A DNA stretch of 64,000 nt from Desulfonema magnum (lineage in GTDB: Bacteria; Desulfobacterota; Desulfobacteria; Desulfobacterales; 4be13): assembly GCF_017377395.1 (NCBI RefSeq), contig NZ_CP061800.1, forward strand, positions 6,655,633 through 6,719,632. Direction: 5' to 3'. The translations under genes were made by a program, and so were the position numbers. Positions 1-9,162 of this stretch are shown here, one piece after another. The notes under the pieces are model-generated. The model saw nothing but the letters and a program-made list of their open reading frames with translations. It was not told where the DNA came from and searched no databases. Position 1 is the stretch's first letter. Each line of letters begins with the position of its first letter.

Positions 1-728
1 TCAACATCAGCAGTGAGGACGGTGCGAACTGTGAAAGAATACTCTGTGCCTTGTGTTAAACCACTTATCTTTGTTTGTATTTTATCTGCTATCGGAGTAA
101 TATTAATATCATCCTGACAAACGTCTTCACCATTATTGAAATATTGATAGGTTATATTATCGTAGCTATCACCCGGCCATTCCAGCGTTATTGAGTCTGC
201 TTTAGCTGCCACAGTTATATTATCAGGTGCAGAGACAGATAAAGAGGGACAATCAGACAAAGATAAATCAGCAATATTCCCTAACGTCAACGGAATGCTT
301 GTCAAACCTGTATTTTTAGACAAATCCAGCTTTGTCAGATTTGGCAGTTCCCCTATTTCAGCAGGAATGCTTGTCAAATCTGTGTTTTCAGACAAATCCA
401 TCTCTGTGAGATTTATAAGCTTGCTTATAGAAGAAGGAATTGAACCGGTGAGATTATTTTTGGATAACTTAATTTTTGTAACTTTAGTTTTAAAAACATC
501 GCAGGTTATGCCATACCATCCACAACAATTACTGCTGAGATTGACGATATCCCAAACATCTTGGCCCTGAGTAGTGTTAGTCCAATTACTGCCCCCGGTG
601 CTGTTATAAATCTCGACCAAGGCTTCTCTTTCATCACTTGAAATAGCTGCGTGGGCGTTTAATAAAACACCTCCCCCGAATACCAGTAAAAAAACAAGTA
701 CGAGTACGGTTAAATCTTTCCTTATCAT
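1..728 (-). CDS. Secreted leucine-rich-repeat / fibronectin-III protein (3' end outside window)
   Basis: I translated the minus strand from an ATG at 728, preceded by a good ribosome-binding site (AAAGGAGAG). The frame stays open to base 1, so the C-terminus lies outside the window. Residues 1-27 form a signal peptide ending near AHA. Next comes a plant-type LRR N-terminal cap (LVEIYNSTGGSNWTN, then a CCGWYGITC motif) and about four leucine-rich repeats with the KLDLSKNTGLTSIP pattern. From about residue 170 a fibronectin type III-like domain follows (SVSAPDNITVAAKADSITLEW). Such proteins are usually exported and bind surfaces or other proteins; no enzyme motif is seen. It starts 27 bp after the FadL-like gene upstream, so the two are probably co-transcribed behind the riboswitch at 2258-2385. 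Confidence 0.75.
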   Translation of the reverse strand, partial: MIRKDLTVLVLVFLLVFGGGVLLNAHAAISSDEREALVEIYNSTGGSNWTNTTQGQDVWDIVNLSSNCCGWYGITCDVFKTKVTKIKLSKNNLTGSIPSSISKLINLTEMDLSENTDLTSIPAEIGELPNLTKLDLSKNTGLTSIPLTLGNIADLSLSDCPSLSVSAPDNITVAAKADSITLEWPGDSYDNITYQYFNNGEDVCQDDINITPIADKIQTKISGLTQGTEYSFTVRTVLTADV

Positions 729-754
729 TTTACTCTCCTTTCCCCTTTTGGGTT

Positions 755-2113
755 TTAAAAATGTATAATCACAGACGAATAAACTGTATGTTCTTCAACA
801 TCCTGTGAAAAATCAAAATCCCTGAGCATATATTCTCCGGTGTCATTTCCGAATCTGTATTGATAGGCAATATCAAAGATAAACCAGTCTATCCCGAATC
901 CGGTTCCGACACTGAAACCGAAAAAGTCATCCGGGCTTCCCTGGGCCGGAGCAGGATCATAAAAAATTCCAAGCCTTAGCGGAATCACATAGCTGTGAGG
1001 CTGAATAAAAAGATATTCCACCCCCACTCGTATTTGATGGGTCGGATCAACATCACATTCATCAATATCCAGCCCCGTGACTGCTGATTTTTCTTCTTGT
1101 TTTTCTTCATTATGTATAATAAAATCATCCCATTCAGTTCGATAAAAATCTGCGGCGATTGTCAGCCTGTCAGAATGTCTGTAAGCAATGCCAATGCCGT
1201 AAGACATGGGCATATCTATGGTTTCCTTACAATTAGAAGAGTTGCATACTTCATCCTCCGGTTCTGATCCGACATACTGGAAAGATGTGCAAAATAATCG
1301 GTCATGCTCCAAATCCGCCTCAAAAGGAGTCTTGAAAACTGCTCCGAGAGTGAACTCCTTGTCATTTTTAGAAAAAAGCTTCCACATCACCCCAAAATTC
1401 ATATTAAACCCTTTAAACGAATATTGGTCCTCTCTTTCTATTTTGTGGGTAAACATGGCACCTTCATGGAATCCGTTTCGCTGTTCAACTAATTTTTGTT
1501 CCCATTCATTTTTGCCCACATCATTATCCCAGAAATTTAATGTAAATCCAAAAGAAAGCTGGCGTCCGAGCATCACACTGTAAGCAATTCCCAAAGCAGT
1601 CAGACGTCCCTCCTGTTGGTAATCCATATATTTATTCATGGATAAACGCTCTGATTCCAGGTCAAAAGAAAAATCAAATTCACGGGTAAAATCATAGAGA
1701 TGCTGATGATTCAGCGAAATGATCATAGGAAATTTTCCCAAATTGAAAGGATAGGCAGCGCTGAGGTAGTTCAACTGGAATTCAGACACACTGTCATGTC
1801 CGTTTCCTTCGGAGTGAGTGCCGAAAGACTTGTCTTCAATACGATGAAACCCGGCCCCCACCATTGAAATCTCCCGAAAATCCAACTGAATAAGTCCGCC
1901 CGGATTCCATGATGCGGCTGTTGCATCGTCTGCAATTGCGATAAAAGCGCCTCCCATTCCAAGTGCCCTGGCACCTGAACCCACAGGGTTGGGAGATGAC
2001 GCAATCTCAATTTCTCCCTGAGCAAAAGAATTCAGACAACTCGTGCAGATTATGATCATAAAATACGCAGTGAAAACAGTAACCTTTTGGATTGATTCAG
2101 CATGTTGTTTCAT
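755..2113 (-). CDS. FadL/OmpP1-family outer-membrane protein, PorV-like
   Basis: 452 residues with an N-terminal signal peptide (hydrophobic stretch about 15-31, cleavage near SFAQG). The mature N-terminus has the family signature SGARALGMGGAFIAIADDA followed by SWNPGGL, typical of the OMPP1/FadL/TodX and PorV/UPF0164 group of 14-strand barrels. The rest alternates aromatic and polar residues and ends in a beta-strand finishing HF, as outer-membrane barrels do. Relatives import hydrophobic compounds or, as PorV, shuttle secreted proteins. The clear paralogue at 58572-59903 shares the same signatures, including MPMSYGIG and RTEWDDFI. The gene is followed by a secreted LRR protein and preceded by a putative c-di-GMP riboswitch, so surface remodelling is a plausible role; the cargo or substrate is unknown. 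Confidence 0.8.
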   Translation of the reverse strand: MKQHAESIQKVTVFTAYFMIIICTSCLNSFAQGEIEIASSPNPVGSGARALGMGGAFIAIADDATAASWNPGGLIQLDFREISMVGAGFHRIEDKSFGTHSEGNGHDSVSEFQLNYLSAAYPFNLGKFPMIISLNHQHLYDFTREFDFSFDLESERLSMNKYMDYQQEGRLTALGIAYSVMLGRQLSFGFTLNFWDNDVGKNEWEQKLVEQRNGFHEGAMFTHKIEREDQYSFKGFNMNFGVMWKLFSKNDKEFTLGAVFKTPFEADLEHDRLFCTSFQYVGSEPEDEVCNSSNCKETIDMPMSYGIGIAYRHSDRLTIAADFYRTEWDDFIIHNEEKQEEKSAVTGLDIDECDVDPTHQIRVGVEYLFIQPHSYVIPLRLGIFYDPAPAQGSPDDFFGFSVGTGFGIDWFIFDIAYQYRFGNDTGEYMLRDFDFSQDVEEHTVYSSVIIHF

Positions 2114-2257
2114 TAATCAAAACTTTTCTTTTTAGTGGTTAAACAGATTTTAAGTTTTTGGTAATTATGGTGTGAAAGAAATGGAAGATAACACGGAGAG
2201 TATAATGAGGATAATTTTTATCTGAAATCAGGCACATCTCACACCTATCTCCTGCAC

Positions 2258-2385
2258 GAAATGGAGCAGGCTCCGGAAGAAGCACCTGCAAACCATTTCA
2301 TCCGGCAACCCGCCATCCAAAGATAATTTTGGACCGAAAGCTTTGCGTCCCAATCTTACGATTGGTTTGCCTTTTACGAACAATC
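2258..2385 (-). promoter_or_regulatory. Putative cyclic-di-GMP-I (GEMM) riboswitch with expression-platform hairpin
   Basis: Read on the minus strand, this leader contains the conserved GEMM-I pieces in the right order: GGCAAACC (2371-2364), a short helix capped by a GTAA (GNRA) tetraloop, GGGACGCAAAGC (2351-2340), a variable arm, and GGCGGGTTGCC (2314-2304). Directly after it a second hairpin can form between GAAATGGTTTGCAGG (2299-2285) and CCTGCTCCATTTC (2270-2258). It overlaps the end of the aptamer and could be the switching element. The FadL-like gene begins about 145 bp downstream. Whether ligand turns expression on or off cannot be told from the sequence. Confidence 0.75.
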
Positions 2386-2825
2386 TGGTTTAATAGAACT
2401 TATATTTTATCTTTATTAATATATCTCATAAAGCTTTGTCAAGCCTAAAACCTTGAATTTCACAACGCATATATTTTATTTTTTAAACGCAACACTATGT
2501 TTTTTACATAAAAAATCGAAAACGCCTGCACTGTCAAATCAAATTTTGACATCCTTCATAGAAGCTAATAAGCAGTTTGCACTTTCCGGCCTGTAGAACA
2601 ATTTTGCAAATTGTTCTACAAAAAAGTGTGAACTGGCAAATGAAAGAAGCTCAATTTTCAACCCCCCTTATTTATGAATATGCAAGGGGGTCTTATTTTC
2701 TTATAAAATAAATTTAAAAAAGTTATCAAAAGGATTGGTTTTGGATTATAATTGTCTGTAAGAATTGAGAATATTTTTTTTTAAAACGGGTCTGATTTTT
2801 TGTATCTGAGAGGGGGGTTGAAAAG

Positions 2826-3108
2826 TCCCGTATGGACGGGTATCTTTGTAGCAATGACATATCCCCGTGTTTCCGAGTTCCGTGGGGACGGCATATTTAC
2901 AGCAAATGACAGATTTTGTGTTTCCGAATCCCGTGGGGACGGTATATTTGTAGCAATGACATATCCTCGTGTTTCCGAATCCCGTAAGGATGGCATATTT
3001 GTGACAATGATATTATGAATAAATATGCCGTCCCTACGGGACTCGGACAGGGGCAGACATCTTTATACTACAAATATGCCGTCCCTACGGGACTCGGGAA
3101 CTGGCTTT
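2826..3108. repeat. Degenerate ~60-bp repeat cluster (CCGTGGGGACGGCATATTTGTAG type)
   Basis: Three plus-strand units carry a core like CCGTGGGGACGGCATATTTG near 2880, 2935 and 2980. Two inverted copies (AATATGCCGTCCCTACGGG) follow near 3022 and 3072. Short open frames through it only reflect the repeats. A related core, CCCGTAGGGGCGGCATATT, fills the mobile element just downstream, and another copy lies upstream of the Uma2 gene near 36665. Confidence 0.7.
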
Positions 3109-3119
3109 AAGAAAAAATT

Positions 3120-3387
3120 CTGATTATAACGGATTTGGGGGAGGCTGGCCAAGCCCCGTAGGGGCGGCATATTTGTAGTAATTCATTATCCCGGGCCGGT
3201 CAAGCCCCGTAGGGGCGGCATATTTGTAGTAATTCATTATCCTAGGCTGGTCAAGCCCCGTAGGGGCGGTATATTTGTAGCGAATATGCCGCCCCTACAT
3301 GGCTTGGCGGGGGCTTGCAAACCTGCTGCTACAAATATGCCGCCCTTACAGGGCTTGACCGGCCTCCCCCAAATCCGTTATAATTAG
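3120..3387. mobile_element. Family A inverted-repeat element, copy 1 (268 bp)
   Basis: The ends are CTGATTATAACGG and CCGTTATAATTAG, and the inverted repeat extends inward through GGGGGAGG to about 24 bp. Both sides are flanked by AAAAAATT (3112-3119 and 3388-3395), consistent with an 8-bp target-site duplication. The interior holds three tandem copies of an AAGCCCCGTAGGGGCGGCATATTTG unit and two inverted ones, unrelated to the interiors of the copies at 40515 and 62715. No transposase is encoded. Confidence 0.7.
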
Positions 3388-3485
3388 AAAAAATTAATTG
3401 TTGAGGGAAATATTACCCACTGTTGTGAAGGATACCTGAAGGGATATTTGGAAAGGAAAAGCCCAATAACTGATGTTGGCGGAAG

Positions 3486-3965
3486 TTATGTCTGACTATT
3501 TATAAACCGCTTGAATGCGCTGATAAAGCACATTGTGATTATACCTAAAATAGCCCATAGCAATTGCCCTATCTTTTCTTTGGCCACGGAGAATACAGTG
3601 AATTGTAATGTTATTATCACTATCATCAGTATAAACGCCCCAAGAGATGTTAAAATCCATTGATTTTTTAGCGGGGTATTTTTCGGCTGATCTTTTCGGC
3701 CATTCTCCGGAGTGAGTCCGTACAATCCTGAACCTATAGCAAAAAAGCCTATTTCCGGATAATCCTTTAATGTCGTCAGACCCCCCATAAAAAGTACAGC
3801 AAAAAAAATTCTCTGATACAGTTTTTCTTTCTTCTGACCTTGCTTTTCCTGGTCTTGTTCGAGGATTTTATGCTTTAGATCCTTATCCTTTTTATCCTGA
3901 TCAATTTCATTTTTCAGTTGATCGTGACCCAGGTCCCAGTAACGTATATGTTGCCAAAATTTCAT
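3486..3965 (-). CDS. Hypothetical membrane protein with charged N-terminal helix
   Basis: 159 residues. About residues 17-50 are almost entirely K, E, D and Q and probably form a charged coiled coil on the cytoplasmic side. Hydrophobic segments at about 53-66, 72-85, 107-127 and 134-150 suggest two to four membrane passes. I recognise no family. The Shine-Dalgarno before the ATG is weak. It is divergent from the 555-residue membrane protein that follows, and the two may share a control region at 3966-4213. It could be a channel accessory or a stress protein; there is no functional evidence. Confidence 0.55.
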   Translation of the reverse strand: MKFWQHIRYWDLGHDQLKNEIDQDKKDKDLKHKILEQDQEKQGQKKEKLYQRIFFAVLFMGGLTTLKDYPEIGFFAIGSGLYGLTPENGRKDQPKNTPLKNQWILTSLGAFILMIVIITLQFTVFSVAKEKIGQLLWAILGIITMCFISAFKRFINSQT

Positions 3966-4213
3966 CAGGTTTGCCGAAAATAAGTAAAGTTGGTTAGCGG
4001 TTTGTTAATGCTTTGTCTGAAGAGTGTTAATTTTGAAAAAAAATTAACACTGAAGATTTGAAATGTCAATGTCAAACAATATCTTTATATTTCAGCAGGA
4101 TTCATTTTTAAAAAATAGTTGAAATCAAGAGGAATATAGAGTAACAGAGAAGAATGTGTCTGAATATCTGAATTTGGAAAAATTTCTTATCTATGTGTTA
4201 ATTTAAGGTAAAA

Positions 4214-5881
4214 ATGAATAATAACGATATAGAATCAAAATTAAAAAAAATTACAGAAGATGAACTTATTATTCTTGCTCAGATGCTTGGTATAAAAATA
4301 AATTTTCCTTTCTTTCCGAAAAAACCAGACCTTATTAAAGCGATTCTTGGCAAAAATAAAAAAGAAGTTGAAAAATGTTTAAATCTGATTTTTATATTAA
4401 GAGCAGCAGATACGCACTGGCTCACGAAAACATTTGAGTTTGAACTGGGTATAAGAAAGGAAACTTCTGCTGAGAAAGCCTCGGAAATTTTTTCAAAAGA
4501 AAATATAAAAGTCATTAAAAGGATTGCAAAAGAGGTTGAATATGAAAAAATTCCTAAAAAAATATTCCCCAAAAATTTAAGCGAGATTATCATTGGCGGA
4601 TGTTTAATTACTTTTATACTATCATTTTATTCAGACTTTGCTTATCTGGCAGCTATTGTAAGCGTCAGTGCACTCGGATTTGTTTTGTTTACAGCCGCAT
4701 ATACCTCTCCGTCAGCTATAAAAAAACAAATAACCATTGAGCATTGGCAGCTTATATCTATAGCCATAGCTGTCAGTATTGTATTATTATTATTTGATAC
4801 ATTATTTAGTAATTATCCTAAATTTGAACAGAAAGATTTTATTAGTAACTGGGCAGGAAATGTGGCAACTGTTATTGGTTTTTTATTTGGTTCCATATTA
4901 TATTTTTGTGACAGGCAGAAGCTAGAAAATTGGTGGAGAAAACATTCTGGAAAAATTATGTGGAGTATCATTTTTACGGTAGTCTTAAGCTATCTTTATG
5001 TTGATAACGGTATAATTGCCGGAAGACTTTCTTCTAATGAAGATGATACAAGTATGGGCAATGTGACAATAAAACTAAGAGGAGCTTCGAGATTTCAGGA
5101 TTGGCTTTGTTATGATGAACCTTCCCCTGAAGAGATTCGTAAAATTTGTAATATAATCAAAATGGAAGATGGCTTAAATAATAACTGTGATGCTGATTGG
5201 TTAAAAAGTGATGAGCTTTATAATAAACTGAAAGAAAAATATGCTAAACGACTCCCTGCATATATTGAAAAAGAATCTGATCCTGGCAAAAAAAACAGAT
5301 TGATGTTAGAACTAATTTATCCAGATAAAATTCCTATGAAAGAAAAGAGCGGCTGGTTTTATGAAAATTTTGTTAAACCAAATAAGCTATGTGTGACAGA
5401 AACGAAAAGCACTGAAAAAGAAGACAACGAACCTAATTTTTCCTTCCGAGCGTTTTTTTTAAAAGAAAAATATGTCACATTTCAGACCAGCTATGAAGGA
5501 AAAAATTATTCTGAAGTTAAATCTGTAAAGTTCGGTGGGAAAGATATAAAGATCGAAATTCGGAAAAAACCGTTACAGGGTGAATGGATGTTTGATGGTG
5601 GCGATGTTCTTTGGAAAATTGTTCAAGGGGATAAAGATATAACTATCACCCAACTCAAAGGAGATAAAGTCAACGGCTACCATTTTCACGAAAAAAAATT
5701 TGATTTAAAAGAAGATAATATTTTCTCATATCAGCCAGGATTAATAGATCAAGGTTATATTTATGACAGAGTGACTATTCGGGGTAACGAAAAAGGTGAT
5801 ATGCTATATGTAGACTTTTATTCTAATGAAAAAAAAGACAACGATCTGTCTTTTACTTGCGAAAGACAAGGCAGTCCTTAA
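4214..5881 (+). CDS. Uncharacterised multi-pass membrane protein with soluble C-terminal domain
   Basis: 555 residues. The first 55 are helical and resemble a small SAP-like or helical-bundle module (KITEDELIILAQMLGIK). About five transmembrane segments follow at roughly 122-142, 146-165, 178-196, 213-234 and 247-264. The C-terminal 290 residues are soluble and rich in lysine and acidic residues, with a beta-rich end. No catalytic motif is recognised. The AT-rich coding sequence resembles the next gene but is poorer in GC than most of the window, which could mean acquisition. Its stop codon ends at 5881 and the stop of the convergent lipoprotein gene begins at 5882, so the two abut without a spacer. 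Confidence 0.6.
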   Translation: MNNNDIESKLKKITEDELIILAQMLGIKINFPFFPKKPDLIKAILGKNKKEVEKCLNLIFILRAADTHWLTKTFEFELGIRKETSAEKASEIFSKENIKVIKRIAKEVEYEKIPKKIFPKNLSEIIIGGCLITFILSFYSDFAYLAAIVSVSALGFVLFTAAYTSPSAIKKQITIEHWQLISIAIAVSIVLLLFDTLFSNYPKFEQKDFISNWAGNVATVIGFLFGSILYFCDRQKLENWWRKHSGKIMWSIIFTVVLSYLYVDNGIIAGRLSSNEDDTSMGNVTIKLRGASRFQDWLCYDEPSPEEIRKICNIIKMEDGLNNNCDADWLKSDELYNKLKEKYAKRLPAYIEKESDPGKKNRLMLELIYPDKIPMKEKSGWFYENFVKPNKLCVTETKSTEKEDNEPNFSFRAFFLKEKYVTFQTSYEGKNYSEVKSVKFGGKDIKIEIRKKPLQGEWMFDGGDVLWKIVQGDKDITITQLKGDKVNGYHFHEKKFDLKEDNIFSYQPGLIDQGYIYDRVTIRGNEKGDMLYVDFYSNEKKDNDLSFTCERQGSP

Positions 5882-8572
5882 TTATTCGGTTATAGTTTGG
5901 CTCCAAATTCTTTCCGCTTTTTTTGGTTCAATCAATATTGCCTTATTATTTTTTGGCTCAATGATTCGAGCTAAAGCAAATTCCTTCCCAGTTGTCTCCT
6001 CGGAATCGAAAAAAGTTATTACTCTATAGTTTTTTCTGAGCTTAGGATGTTGAAGATCAGTGATTATTACATTATCTTTTTCAACTCCAACAACATTGCC
6101 AACCAGCAAAGGGAATTCTACACTGAATTTGTTAGCGATATCTTGGGCCAGCCTGTCTAAATCGTTACCACGAATATAAGTGTCTATAGATGGCATTTTT
6201 TCAATAGACAAATCCGTTTTAGCCGTGTCAACCACATTTATTATGACCTCAGTGAAAAGGTGGCCTTTTTTCCTTTCTTTTTTAAAACTCCCTCTGACAA
6301 AACATCTGATACCTTTGTCTCTGCAAATATTTTTGAATTCTTGCACTTCTTTCCCATTTTTTTCGTCAGATGTTGTTATTTTATGGTACAAAACCTCATC
6401 AATATTCTCCCTACTTATATTGAATCGACACTTTTCCTCTGTACCAAACATACGAAAGCATGAAAGTTTTTCCTTTAATTTTGTCTTAAAATTGGAATCA
6501 TTCCTCTTCAAATTCAAAGGCAAAATAAAAACACTATATCTCATATTCTCATTATAAGGTTCACATTCTTCTTGCTTAACTGTAACTGATTCACCATTGA
6601 ATTCAATTTCAGCTTTATCATCAAAGATGCCAGATATAACTTCTTTTGATGTAATCGTGTTGTTTTTTTCTTTTACTTTAACAATTTTAGAAACCTTGCC
6701 ACCCTTGGGCAAATCAATATAATAAGGAAACTCAACAGCTTGATAATTTTTCTTGAAATCAACGTCTGTATCCCATCTCTTATTAAAACATACTTCATCA
6801 AAGCATATTTCTTTTATAAAATTCTGAGCCTTATCCACTACTATCTTAACATCTATTTTATTCAGACGTGATTTTATCTCTTGACACTCGGTCAGATTTA
6901 TATACAATCCCCTTGATTTGGGGACATATTCTGAGTAAATTTCCTCTAAAATCAGTCTGTTGAGTTTTTTTATTATTTTTTGCTCGTTATCGCTGAGATT
7001 TGAAAGTTTTTTATAGTATTTAGAAAACTTACCATTTTTATCTATTTGCTTATAAAGCTGGGCATCTATTAACAGTTTATTAAGAAATTGAATATTATCA
7101 ATATGTTCAAAATGAATATCTTTCATATCTTTCTTAATTTCGTCAACTAAAATTTGCTCTGATTTACCGTCAACTTTAAATTCCTCCTTACAAAAATCCA
7201 AATAATCTCCGGTGTCACATAATTTGCAATCTTCCCTCAATACCTTGATTTCAATGGATGGAGACTTTTTAGCAGGTTGACCAACGAGGCGGTTATCTGC
7301 CATCACACCTGCACTGGCGAGTAAAGGAGGTGAACTCTGAGTGGCAGACGGCATCTGAGTAGATATCATCCGATTTCCAAGCCGATCATAAGCTATTAAT
7401 TCAAGTCGCCGATCAGAGCTGGCTATTGTTGCACTGAAGAAAGCCCTGTTGCCGTCATGCTGGATAGGAATATTTTTTCCATTAATGAAAAGATCAGAAA
7501 TCCCTGATTCATCCTCAAGAAGACCATTAATGATGATTTTTTCATCAGATGACTGGGCATATCGGATTTCTTCAACTGCAAGAGACGGTCCATAATTATC
7601 AACTTTAGCTCTTATCATCTCCGGGACAGCAGATTCCCCCATTATATTCTTCGCCTCCACTTTAACTGTATGCTGTCCCTGTGGAAGATATAATTGTTTT
7701 TTAAAAGGCACTTTTCTGTTAAACTGCTCATATAATTCTCTGTCTTCCAAGCTGTTCAACAAAAATACCGGCTCCCCATTAACGCTTATTGACTTTATAT
7801 AGTTCTCATCTTTAACATAACCGGAGATCGTTACAATATTGTTTCGGGTTTTTGATAAAAGGATTTTATCCTGAGCATCTGTTCCCTTTTGAACAGCATC
7901 CATTTCAATTATCGGTTTTGATATTTTTATAGAATTCAGGCCCAGTTTAGTCAGCTTTTCCTGCCCTATTCCATTTTCAAGCAACTCGTTTTTATACTCA
8001 ACCAAATTTTTATAGACAGGCTCAATGTAAAACAATGCTTTTGCACTGGGCTGTCCATCTGTTTTTTTGCTCTTGTCACCTTCCAAGGATATCATCAGTT
8101 CATCCAATGCGTGTTTCATTTTCAGAATTGCCTGATTTTTTTTAGTTTCATTTTCTGCCTGATCATAGTCCTCCTGAGCATGATAATAATAAGCAATCCC
8201 CAACTCCCGATGTGGAAAATAATCTATAAAGTGCATTCCATAAGTCCGGGCATCCCACTGATCCTTATACCGCTGTCTGATTGCCTCTGTCAGATCGTTT
8301 TCAGCCTCTTCCCAGCATCCGTTTTCCGCAAAAAACAAAGCACGGTTATAATAATGCCACCACCTGTGGCGAAAAGGCCCTTTATATTCAATCAGACCCT
8401 TATCGGTCTGAACACAGTCTCTATCCTCGGCTGATTTATCATCACGAATTAGTTCAGCATTTGTTTTCTGGCATTTTGGGGAAGCCGGCAATTTTATCCA
8501 TTCACATCCTGCTAGGCATAATACTGCTCCTAAAAACACAATAACTGATAAATAAAGCACATTACGAAACAT
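5882..8572 (-). CDS. Large lipoprotein: TPR-like region, Ig-like modules, unique C-terminal domain
   Basis: I chose the ATG at 8572 because it has AGGAGG nine bases upstream and starts a classical lipoprotein signal (MFRNVLYLSVIVFLG, lipobox LAGC). Upstream in-frame starts would add 29 residues ahead of the signal. The 896-residue product has a tetratricopeptide-like helical region (about 50-180), then two or three beta-rich Ig-like modules with repeated DESGISDLFINGK-type phrases (about 235-415), then a lysine-rich helical region. The last 200 residues contain CFVRGSFKKE and a beta-rich end. The layout recalls envelope lipoproteins that present a C-terminal domain in the periplasm, but no family is recognised with certainty. 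Its tail-to-tail neighbour is a membrane protein of similar base composition. Confidence 0.65.
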   Translation of the reverse strand: MFRNVLYLSVIVFLGAVLCLAGCEWIKLPASPKCQKTNAELIRDDKSAEDRDCVQTDKGLIEYKGPFRHRWWHYYNRALFFAENGCWEEAENDLTEAIRQRYKDQWDARTYGMHFIDYFPHRELGIAYYYHAQEDYDQAENETKKNQAILKMKHALDELMISLEGDKSKKTDGQPSAKALFYIEPVYKNLVEYKNELLENGIGQEKLTKLGLNSIKISKPIIEMDAVQKGTDAQDKILLSKTRNNIVTISGYVKDENYIKSISVNGEPVFLLNSLEDRELYEQFNRKVPFKKQLYLPQGQHTVKVEAKNIMGESAVPEMIRAKVDNYGPSLAVEEIRYAQSSDEKIIINGLLEDESGISDLFINGKNIPIQHDGNRAFFSATIASSDRRLELIAYDRLGNRMISTQMPSATQSSPPLLASAGVMADNRLVGQPAKKSPSIEIKVLREDCKLCDTGDYLDFCKEEFKVDGKSEQILVDEIKKDMKDIHFEHIDNIQFLNKLLIDAQLYKQIDKNGKFSKYYKKLSNLSDNEQKIIKKLNRLILEEIYSEYVPKSRGLYINLTECQEIKSRLNKIDVKIVVDKAQNFIKEICFDEVCFNKRWDTDVDFKKNYQAVEFPYYIDLPKGGKVSKIVKVKEKNNTITSKEVISGIFDDKAEIEFNGESVTVKQEECEPYNENMRYSVFILPLNLKRNDSNFKTKLKEKLSCFRMFGTEEKCRFNISRENIDEVLYHKITTSDEKNGKEVQEFKNICRDKGIRCFVRGSFKKERKKGHLFTEVIINVVDTAKTDLSIEKMPSIDTYIRGNDLDRLAQDIANKFSVEFPLLVGNVVGVEKDNVIITDLQHPKLRKNYRVITFFDSEETTGKEFALARIIEPKNNKAILIEPKKAERIWSQTITE

Positions 8573-9162
8573 TTGGACACCTCCTGTAAAAAGCATTTTC
8601 AGCGAAAAGATCAAATTATAAGTTATAATTATATCAACTTCTGACCAACAGAGCAACAAAAATTTTTTTTATGTTCTTCCTCATGGGCATGATTGAAAAA
8701 ATGAAACCATTCCAGCGGGAATTTTGTTCCCGCACTTCTCTAACATCCGCCTCATCTTGGGAAGCTCGAAAATGTGCAGACACATGCCTTCTGTCAGGCG
8801 GAGGTCAGGGAGATTCCGTTCTCTCAGTTCGAACGGCTATAGTGCCTGACCGCATTAATAATGTAGTGGATTCCTGCTTTCGCAGACTTCGGCGTGAGCT
8901 CAGATTTCGGCGAGTTCAGTCGAGTCGTCGAACGGAATGACAGAAAAAAAACTGACCGTTGAGTTAAAACAAAATGTGAACAAAGCGTCTGGCGGAGAAG
9001 CTGAGGAATGAACTGGATAAAACAGGAAGTCAGGATGATTGGAGAGTCTCCTGAACAGGATGAGGAGCATGAGAATGCTGAACATGAAACACAGTGCGAA
9101 AAAATATCTGTTTCGCCCATTATGTGAGCGAATCTGAAATTCTTCACTCAGTTTGCTTTGAA
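8573..9162. other. Intergenic region with decayed palindromic repeats
   Basis: I see no convincing gene here. At 8873-8942 there is a broken copy of the family F hairpin (GTGGATTCCTGCTTTCGCAG ... GGAATGACAG) interrupted by about 50 bp rich in TTCGGCG and GTCGAACG. A short inverted repeat, GCGGGAATTTTGTTCCCGC, lies near 8729. Open frames across 8671-9147 have no ribosome-binding site or family resemblance. Confidence 0.5.

Noticed and set aside
2781..3018. Open frames on both strands with repeated SPRDSETRGYVIAT-type peptides
   Set aside because: They are translations of the intergenic repeat cluster, with no ribosome-binding site and no family.
8824..9147. Cysteine/serine-rich open frame
   Set aside because: It crosses a broken family F repeat and shows no start signal.
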